Made by a program: the position numbers and the translations under genes
Source: Andrena cerasifolii
Lineage: Eukaryota > Arthropoda > Insecta > Hymenoptera > Andrenidae
Assembly (NCBI RefSeq): GCF_050908995.1
Contig: NC_135124.1
Span: 4,402,001-4,466,000 of the forward strand
Length of the DNA: 64,000 nt
Direction: 5' to 3'
In this document: positions 57,801 to 64,000 of the stretch, in pieces
Position numbering within the stretch: the stretch's first letter is position 1
How the letters are laid out: each line of letters starts with the position of its first letter
The notes under the pieces: model-generated
Databases searched by the model: none
What the model saw: only the letters and a program-made list of their open reading frames with translations
Told to the model about the DNA's origin: nothing

Positions 57801-60800
57801 ACCCCCTATGGCCGTCCCCGAAACTATCCATCGATCCCTGATTACGTTGCGCTTCTTTATCAACCGACGAGGCGAATAGATATCAGGCTCGCTCGAAAAC
57901 TTTTCCCTTTATCGATGGATGGATAGTTGCGTTACCCTCCGCCCGAAGAAACCTCCCAGTTAGACCCTGGCAGGAAGAGTGCGAATTACACTTTTCCATT
58001 TCTATCCAACCGCCTTTGGTCACGCGAGAGCTCATCGATTTCTACTTTCCAACGAATGGTTCGAAAGGAATTTCCTTTCCCGTCGCCCGGCTGATCCCCT
58101 CGAATACCTTCGTTCTATCTCACCCAGTGTGTATCCATCCGGGCTTCCTGTACGTTCAGTAAACAAACTATCGACTAGTTTATTCGCTATCTGGCCATCT
58201 CCCCTCGGCTGCAATATTTACCAGTCCTCCCGCGACTGCCATCAAAGCGCACGTGAGCGATTTATTCCGACACAAGCGAAATTAGAGCTGCAGATACCGG
58301 CGTTATTGTACACAACCCCTCCGGCTTTGATTCATTATGGGGCACGTCATATCCACACAGCATTATCACTGGTCAACAGAGCTCTGTTTCTATTTTTCCT
58401 GCTTGACAAACTCAGCGGAAGCTCGCCACGTTTGCCACCAGTGGCCCGGTAAAAGCTTCGGTGGAATGGATTCTCACTTTCTATCGGTTAGAATTGAAAG
58501 CGTGACCTTAGGGTTGCTTGTAATCTGTTTGGTCGATTGAAGGTAATCGTCGACCCGGTTGACGTCGATTCTACCAGAGGAGGGACTACGAAAAAGGGCG
58601 CGGGGATCGTTAAAAGGTAGCAGCAGGTATTCCGTTCCTTACGAATCACCCAGGTGTCGCCGTGGTGGCAGAAATAAACAAACCTATGATTGTGATCCAA
58701 GCTGGAATGATCCGTTTTCGTCGTCGAGGGTACTAGAGCGTGAGACGTCAACGCGTGTGCGTGCGGACTCAGTCCAGGATGCGGGGGCATTAGACCCGTC
58801 GGCGAAAACCGGTAAAGATCACTGGAAAAATTATCACAATAGTAATTGCAAGCCTCCTGGGTGAGTGCTTGTTGAACAGCATCAACCCGTGGTGTTAAGT
58901 CGAACGTTTCAACATCCATGGCAACTTTTATCGTTGAAAGACCTTGGAAATGAAGATGCTAAAACTCCCTCAGAACTCGTATTTTGTAAGATTCAAGAAC
59001 TGAAATGCTCTGTCAGTGTTAGAGGAACAGCCAAGACGTGGTAATGTTGAAACGTTCAACTATAGAAAAGCGATTTCAAACAAGCGCATATATATAACTG
59101 GAATTATAGTGCTTTAAGCAAAGTGAACTCGGTAAATCTGATTTCGATCACCTACTAACCTTGGTAAACTAGAACTTGTGATGGGCAAACTCGTGGGATA
59201 CGGACTTCGGAAACCAGCGCTTGCCGGGGAGATGGGATACATGCTTGGTGTATGCCTGAAACAAAATTGTAGTGTGTCAAAGGGATTATTAGCTGAAACG
59301 CAGGAAATTGTCATCCAAAAGTTCGTGATATTAAGGTAGAGGAACCAATTATTACTGTGCCCTGTTTCAGAACTTCCGGAGTTTTCGCTAATGAAAATAA
59401 GTTGAGTCATGTAATTGACCTTTCTTAAGGGGTTATGCCTAGTCAGGCGGTCGAAAAGAGGCGAATATTTGTGAATTTTTTTTGAAGAAGCGGAAGCGTA
59501 TTTTTTTACAAAACTTTTTGCGTTTCAAAGAGCAACATTCAAAGAACACTTGGTAATTTTTTCGTAGAAAAATATTTAAGTTTATAATAAAATAACAAGC
59601 GACATCCAAGAAGCATTTTTAAAAATTTGGTCTTGCGGTGAGCATTGCCATTCGGAACCAGATTATCTAAAATCAAAAAACAAAAAAGATTTCGTTAGTA
59701 TATTAATGTATCCTCAGGTTGACGGAGAGAATTTTTCGAAATATTAAGTTAAAACAAAATGGCGGCTATTTAAAGTTGAAATCCTGATTTTTTCCTGCAA
59801 AATTTTTTAATTAATATTTCTTTAATTTCAAATTAATATTTCGGAAAATTCTCTCCGTCAACCTAAGGATACATTAATATACTAACGAAATCTTTCTTGT
59901 TTTTTGATTTTAGATAATCTGGTTCCGAATGGCAATGCTCACCGCAAGACCAAATTTTTAAAAATGCTTCTTGGATGTCGCTTTTTATTTTCTTATAAAC
60001 TTAAATATTTTTCTACGAAAAAATTACCAAATGTTCTTTAAATGTTGCTCTTTTAAGCGCAAAAAGTTTTGTAAAATTATACGCTTCCGCTTCTTCAAAA
60101 AAAATTCACAAATATTCGCCTCTTTTCGACCGCCTGACTAGGCATAACCCCTTAAGAACATAAAGATAAATTTCCAAGCTTATTTTATCCATATAAATTT
60201 CCCCATGAAACAAATATCAGATCTTCTTTGATTATAATTAAACATAAAAAAAATGTTCTGGAGTCAGTTACTGTATGTCTCAGTTTCGGTGCTCCCTCTC
60301 TGAATACTGTGCTCTTTCTCTGAATACTGTGCCTCAATAACTGTGCAAAATAAAAATTTAATATATAGTTTAATCAATTTTAATAGCGATAATATTGATA
60401 ATAATTTAATTAAAATAAATAAATGCGAATAAATCTTTTATAGTTCTTTTCTTTAAACATATGACGGAGATGCGCTTGAGGTTATGTTTAACACGTGGTA
60501 AGTGACAGTGTAAGCAGCACAGTAACTAACGCATCGTGCGAAAACCAGTCCAGGTATTGTGCACAGTAAATGACAGAACTTCCAAATTGGTCTCAGTTAC
60601 TGAATTTATTGAAAATGAAAATAAAAATTCAAATAGCTGTTTTGTTTTTCCTTAATCTAAATAGGTTTTACTAATACAATTAACGTTGTGATATCTTACC
60701 TAGAACAGTTTATTTTACTGAATATTGACCTTCATTCGTTAAGTACTTTTTAAAGCTTTCTCATAAGTTTTACAGAAAACTTCGCGAGTTCATTATCAAT

Positions 60801-62608
60801 AAGTTGAAATACTTTTTTTTTACTATTTTAAGAACTTCTGTGCGTTACGTGTTTAATTTGAACAAATAAATAATTATTTAAATTTCAATAAAAAAAATTA
60901 ATATCTCTTATTCGATAAATATAAAATGAATTATGCTTAAGAATATACTAGAGGCACAGTAATTGGGTACCCCCCAGTAATTGGCTCCCCTACCCTATAT
61001 TACTCTGCGACTAAACCAAATTGTATTCAAAGTTTCATGTCGCAATTAGGGTCTCCTTACAAACTGACCCACTTGTTTTTAACCCTCGGTTATCACCCTG
61101 GGTCAAGGTGACCCACAATTTAATTTTTCCGTAAAATATCCTTGAGGTATCATTGAAAATAGTAACAACATGTATCCTACAATTATTAAACTTTACCTCA
61201 GAACCTCTGTGACTCAACTTAACCGGCAGTTTTTAAAAAGCAGCTGAATAAAAATTTACAACTACGTTCAGAAGAGTAGGTGTGACAACCGTCTCGGTAA
61301 GCCGTCTCCATCGATGCAAAATACCCTCGATCTATCGCGCTTTGCTTTACTTCCCCTTTCAATACCTCAACCGAGAAGGACCCCCTCAAGCCTCACATAT
61401 AGGTTCCGATATCTTCTCGGCGCGGCGAAGAAAGAGAGTGGACAGAAAAACGCAGGGCCGCCCTCCTAATTGAGAAGAACGGGCTTAATCACCCGTGGAA
61501 AATCTCAATTTGGGGTGGTTCGAGCAGAAAGCAAATAAGAAGGAGGGAGCTGAGGGAGCCGCCGCAAGAAGAGGGTCCACCCGATGGGCTGTGCGGTCGG
61601 TACGTAATAGCGACTGCCAGACACCGATCCCGACGATGATGACGGCGGTGGTGGTCCCACTCGATCTAATAGACCGGAACTGAGAGGATGACCAGTTGAC
61701 AAAATAAGGGATGCCGAGCCGGGTCCGTGATTTCCCCGCGAAAAGCAGGGGGGGCGAAGGACTGAACGGGCTCGTGTTTCGCGGTCGTTATTCCTCATCG
61801 GTGTTTCATCATCGGGCAGGTCCCAGTGGCGCGTATAAGCGCGCTGTTTGCTCGAAAGGAGCTGAGAAAAGTCGGCTGAAAGGAACCGAGCCGGGTGCAG
61901 AGCCGGGAGTAAATAAAAATCAGGCTTGTCCTATGTCAAGTGTCGCGATACTGGCTGAAGTGGAATCGTTAGTACATGAAAGGCGGAATTAACGACTGCC
62001 TGAGCGCGGTAAATCGGACGTTTCTCATGTAAATTCGGCCACTTCACGTTCAACGCGAATCATCGGCGAAATACACACAGCGGGCACGGGAAAAAGTGTA
62101 TTGATGCCCGAGCTATTCAGTCCGCGACGTTTTCTCTTCTGTGCCTTTGTACGTACCCTTTACGAGGACCTCGTTCCGCTCGTCCATTTCCCCCGATATA
62201 AAAATCGCAAATGATCTCGTTAATCGCGGGATAAAAATTCCCTCGGTTGCGCAACGAATGGCATAATACCGCGTAACGAGAGTAATGGGCCTTGGCAAAC
62301 ATTCGAGGAACCGTAATTCCTGTCCCTCACAGGCACACGCGCGCGGGATGTACCGATCTCCGTTAACCGAGGAGTTAATTGTCTCCTTTATCCGAGGGAT
62401 GTGAAGGACCCCGGCGGATCGATCCGCGTTAAAGCCCCTCGGAAGACAAAGACGAGATTCGTCATCCAGCTTTTTGCCAGTGACGGTTTCTATTGACGAA
62501 AGTATGTATTCACTTACCAGGAAGCGGCGACTTGCGTCATTTCCGGGCTAAGCATGGGGTACGGATATTGACCCGTGGAGAAGGGATACATCGGCGCTCT
62601 CGTCAGAC
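44406..62608 (-). CDS. pan: Pangolin (TCF/LEF transcription factor), partial gene; 5' exons beyond 64 kb
   Basis: Known role: HMG-box factor that binds Wnt response elements, recruiting Groucho without Wnt and beta-catenin/Armadillo with it. Exons recognised in transcript order: 62518-62608, 59160-59255, 58684-58821, 55225-55310, 54994-55124 (HMG first half), then either 53898-54063 or 52122-52281 (HMG second half), 49866-49935 (C-clamp) and 44406-44850 (tail); an alternative first exon is 55396-55940 and a candidate alternative last exon 47446-47638. All junctions are GT-AG and all phases fit. Signature residues: [75 protein letters not shown] and KKKCIRYM. The beta-catenin-binding N-terminus is not in the window. 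The tail has [20 protein letters not shown], which I recall in similar form from Drosophila Pan. The gene converges on the seven-repeat gene. Confidence 0.95.
45394..45444 (+). repeat. G-rich tract
   Basis: At least six runs of four or more G separated by single T or A. It lies in the pan intron between the two candidate last exons and is C-rich in the pan transcript. Confidence 0.7.
47446..47638 (-). CDS. pan: Candidate alternative last exon of pan (Gly/Ala-rich tail ending PTYVNL)
   Basis: The acceptor is gttggttttggcag|C; its phase matches the C-clamp donor (AG|C, Ser). The open frame of 63 residues runs [20 protein letters not shown], a Gly/Ala/Thr stretch, then [12 protein letters not shown] and TAG (47446-47448). 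Composition resembles low-complexity TCF tails. Use of this exon would end the protein without KKKC and so break the C-clamp. No independent evidence of transcription; it could be a chance ORF in GC-rich intron DNA. Confidence 0.4.
48843..49122. mobile_element. hAT-type MITE, family CAGAGTTAGGAGCGATGGG, copy 2 (pan intron)
   Basis: CGTCAACG is exact at 48835-48842 and 49123-49130. The ends CAGAGTTAGGAGCGATGGG and CCCATCGCTCCTAACTCTG are perfectly inverted. Inner arms around CGACAATCTATTTCCCAGCG are also palindromic. Confidence 0.85.
49866..49935 (-). CDS. pan: pan C-clamp exon
   Basis: The acceptor is cattttctag|GT and the donor CCATGCAG|GTACGT; 70 nt, phase 1 to phase 2. It encodes [20 protein letters not shown] then PC, three of the four C-clamp cysteines. 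The C-clamp is a small zinc-binding, DNA-contacting module that recognises helper sites next to TCF sites. The fourth cysteine (KKKC) lies in the final exon at 44850. Confidence 0.94.
51721..51910. repeat. Low-complexity cluster: poly(A), (TA)n, (TAA)n
   Basis: Poly(A) at 51721-51748, TA-rich at 51777-51822, (TAA)n at 51856-51895 and (TA)n to 51910. It lies just downstream of exon B in the pan intron. Confidence 0.9.
52122..52281 (-). CDS. pan: pan mutually exclusive exon B: second half of HMG box ([20 protein letters not shown])
   Basis: The acceptor is ctctctcggtag|TGG and the donor GGAG|GTACCC; 160 nt, phase 0 to phase 1. It encodes [40 protein letters not shown] and [20 protein letters not shown] and KRKRKQDTN match what I recall of Drosophila Pan. 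It is a diverged duplicate of exon A, 1.6 kb downstream in transcript order. Confidence 0.93.
53898..54063 (-). CDS. pan: pan mutually exclusive exon A: second half of HMG box ([20 protein letters not shown])
   Basis: The acceptor is catacacgcag-like (acacgcag|TGG) and the donor GGAG|GTACCA; 166 nt, phase 0 in and phase 1 out. It encodes [40 protein letters not shown] and a basic tail [10 protein letters not shown], so helix 3 plus nuclear-localisation signal. [11 protein letters not shown] resembles vertebrate TCF/LEF. If the donor is ignored the frame runs seven codons to TAG (53878-53880). It has the same phases as exon B, so only one can be used in frame. Confidence 0.88.
54994..55124 (-). 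CDS. pan: pan exon: first half of the HMG box
   Basis: The acceptor is cgtttgacag|AT and the donor AGACGA|GTGAGT, phase 0 out; 131 nt. It encodes [20 protein letters not shown], then [20 protein letters not shown] and GRR: helices 1 and 2 of the DNA-binding HMG domain, near-identical to vertebrate and fly TCFs. The exon stops exactly before WH, where two alternative continuations exist. Confidence 0.96.
55225..55310 (-). CDS. pan: pan exon before the HMG box
   Basis: The acceptor is tgttcgcag|G and the donor AATCAAG|GTAAGC; 86 nt. It encodes [20 protein letters not shown] plus DSAQQNNQ, a polar linker leading to the HMG box. It is shared by the long and the internally started forms. Confidence 0.88.
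55396..55940 (-). CDS. pan: pan alternative first exon ([15 protein letters not shown]...)
   Basis: ATG at 55940, with an in-frame TAA 39 bp upstream (55979-55977), opens 181 codons plus two bases. The donor AAACG|GTAACA is phase 2, so it joins the same downstream exon as the 58684-58821 exon. The product begins [15 protein letters not shown] and includes [36 protein letters not shown] and [13 protein letters not shown]. It has no beta-catenin-binding motif that I can see. PLNLV resembles a CtBP-binding motif, a weak hint only. The most natural reading is a transcript started inside the gene, giving a pangolin with a different N-terminus. Inclusion as an internal exon is not excluded. Confidence 0.75.
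56200..58683. other. pan intron and GC-rich DNA upstream of the internal first exon
   Basis: No coding exon is recognised between 55941 and 58683. The 56.0-57.5 kb part is CpG-rich relative to the rest of the window and lies directly upstream (minus strand) of the alternative first exon, so it is the natural place for an internal promoter. A GGCGGT run lies near 57652-57692. No TATA box was identified with confidence. Confidence 0.35.
58684..58821 (-). CDS. pan: pan exon: [20 protein letters not shown]
   Basis: The acceptor is attttttccag|T and the donor CATAG|GTTTGT; 138 nt, phase 2 to phase 2. It encodes the conserved YRFSPTG...PPHPGLSP segment of the Groucho-interacting central region, then a His/Ser/Thr-rich end. 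The donor phase fits the exon at 55225-55310 (codon AG|G, Arg). Confidence 0.92.
59160..59255 (-). CDS. pan: pan exon: [20 protein letters not shown]
   Basis: The acceptor is ttttgtttcag|G and the donor CCAAG|GTTAGT; 96 nt. The joined codon TG|G gives Trp before HTPSMYP. The segment is typical of TCF/LEF proteins and ends [11 protein letters not shown]. Confidence 0.92.
59429..60151. mobile_element. TTAA-flanked long palindrome, TIR GGGGTTATGCCTAGTCAGGC (pan intron)
   Basis: TTAA at 59425-59428 and 60152-60155. Arms of about 330 bp are near-perfect inverted copies meeting near 59790. Non-coding. The gene exon at 59160-59255 is 170 bp away. Confidence 0.85.
60156..62517. other. pan intron, no gene seen
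   Basis: AT-rich at 60.2-61.1 kb, GC-richer at 61.3-62.5 kb. Short ORFs lack domain features. This is intron between the exons at 62518 and 59255. Confidence 0.5.
62518..62608 (-). CDS. pan: pan exon: proline/tyrosine-rich region (LTRAPMYPF...)
   Basis: The acceptor is cttttttgcag|GT and the donor TCCTG|GTAAGT; 91 nt, phase 1 in and phase 2 out. It encodes [20 protein letters not shown] followed by PEMTQVAAS, the stretch upstream of the TCF central domain. The incoming phase requires an exon ending in one base of a Gly codon, not found in the remaining 1.4 kb. Confidence 0.9.
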
Positions 62609-62761
62609 CTGCAAAAAAGTACAAGGATGCCGCATGAATTTCTTAGACGGTTTTGAAATTTACTTATTTAATAAATATATCCATCTGAAAGATCTAATGT
62701 TACTTTACGAGCATTCCCCATGTCGTAAGCATATCTTAACCCTTCAGGGGATGTATGTACA

Positions 62762-62945
62762 TCAGTGTCGCCTTTACCTAGAGGGGAAAGAGGCCTAAGC
62801 TCAGGGGGCCCCCGAAAAATTGGAAAATTAAAAAAAAGGGTTGTAAAAGCTAGAAATAAGAATTGGGCATGGGCCCTCCAACTGAGATGGAAAGAAAATA
62901 ACGAATACACCGAAATTTAGATTTTAAAATGAGGCCCTTTATATT
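62762..62945. mobile_element. Truncated hAT-type element related to 3200-3727
   Basis: The start CAGTGTCGCCTTTACC resembles the CAGTGTCGTC end, and AAATTGGAAAATTAAAAAAA with GGGTTGTAAAAGCTAGAAA is shared with 3248-3292. AAAATGAGGCCCTTT matches 3549-3563. The right end is missing. Confidence 0.6.
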
Positions 62946-64000
62946 ATTAAGGTGTGTTAATTTTTTCAATGTCTCAATTTTAAAAACGGCCAGTGGAAAA
63001 ACGGTACAATTCCAGGTTTGAAATTAACCACTAGTGCCTTTAAATTTTGTGTAATGTATTTATTTACCTAGTTGGAATTTCATTTGAAGTTATAGAAAAA
63101 AAAGAAATTACTCAAATTATTTAAAAAAAATTAATTAGTGAGCTTATGAACTGCAAAAAACGCAAATAAGATATCGCTTTTTTGGTGGACTTTGTCAAAG
63201 AGCATTAAATTTACTACAGAGACTAGCATCCCCCGTCTCGGCTTCGCCCGAAATATTAGCGTGCCTGATTTGATCATTTTAAAGAAGAAATAGAGTGTAG
63301 GTACCTATGCAAAAAGTATTTGCAAAGTAACTACAGTCTCTGCCCCGATATGTATAATACTATACGCCCCCAAAATCTCGTCGAGAATATACACACATGA
63401 TTAACTCTATAAATACTTCAAATATATGGTTACTTTGTTTATTTCGCCACAATATTTGCATTATTTTGCACCGCTTTGACAGATAAGCAGTATCAAACAA
63501 CTGAACTGAAATGTAATCTTCGCTTGGTAATCTCAGGCATAAAACGAGATTATTCATATTTGTTCCTTGATATGCTAGCACACACCCTCAAGTTTATTGC
63601 CGTATCAAATCTTATGCGACGGCACCAGTTCGGTAGTATCATGTAGTATTCCTACCTAATCCGTCATTAGTTCCTCAACACCCGAAGAGATTCTGATTCT
63701 GCTGCATCTATGTATATGGTAAAGATATCACTACAGAGGGTAGTTTGTTATCGATAATAAACCAGGAACAGAGAAAGTTCTATAAAGAAATAAGTCAGAA
63801 CTGCAGGATAAAGTTTTTGCACGCAAACTTTTGTTTTTAGAAAAAACAACTTTAAAAATTCATTTAATACCTGTGTGCTGGGTTAAAAATTAGTACGGCA
63901 TATGTTATTGCATATAGCTTGCTTGTGTTTGCAGATAATATCAATAATGTTAGTATTAAAAGCATTGTAAAAAAGTATGATAATTCAAATTTTAGAACAG
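62946..64000. other. Upstream pan intron, no gene seen
   Basis: AT-rich DNA without recognisable pan exons or other genes. The phase of the first pan exon shows that coding exons must exist further upstream, outside the window. Confidence 0.5.

Noticed and set aside
1..64000. CRISPR arrays, operons, ribosome binding sites, tRNA genes
   Set aside because: The window is eukaryotic; no regular spaced repeats and no convincing tRNA cloverleaf were noticed. A tRNAscan run would be needed to exclude tRNAs fully.

Overview
This is a eukaryotic window, almost certainly an insect nuclear genome and probably Hymenoptera. Introns have GT-AG borders, intergenic DNA is AT-rich, small DNA transposons are dense, and one gene is clearly the insect TCF factor pangolin. 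The order is inferred from gene content and was not tested by any search. Three protein genes are supported; everything between them is introns, UTR or intergenic DNA and transposon debris.

Layout: 1-16.9 kb holds no supported gene and is a graveyard of non-autonomous DNA elements, many nested, with TTAA, TA or 8-bp target duplications. 16.9-25.45 kb (+) carries a five-exon sphingomyelin synthase (phosphatidylcholine:ceramide cholinephosphotransferase) of 397 aa whose exons join in frame and keep the His-His-Asp active site. 25.45-32.9 kb is apparently non-coding and contains a divergent 5S rRNA-like sequence (31.55-31.68 kb, minus) that keeps a pairable closing helix. 32.93-38.33 kb (+) is an uninterrupted 1799-aa reading frame made of seven diverged tandem repeats of about 230-310 aa, a protein I do not recognise.

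44.4-62.6 kb (-) is most of pangolin, the nuclear effector of Wnt/beta-catenin signalling. Its 5' exons, with the beta-catenin-binding domain, must lie beyond 64 kb. The sequence shows an unusually rich set of alternatives: two mutually exclusive exons for the second half of the HMG box, an internal first exon near 55.9 kb with its own start codon, a C-clamp exon, and two possible last exons, only one of which completes the C-clamp zinc site.

Part 2 highlights are the frame-enforced either/or choice of HMG-box exons, the C-clamp switch, the short N-terminal pangolin form, the seven-repeat protein in which a Gln...Asn-Cys motif survives in only two repeats, several families of TTAA-flanked palindromes, and the 5S-like locus.
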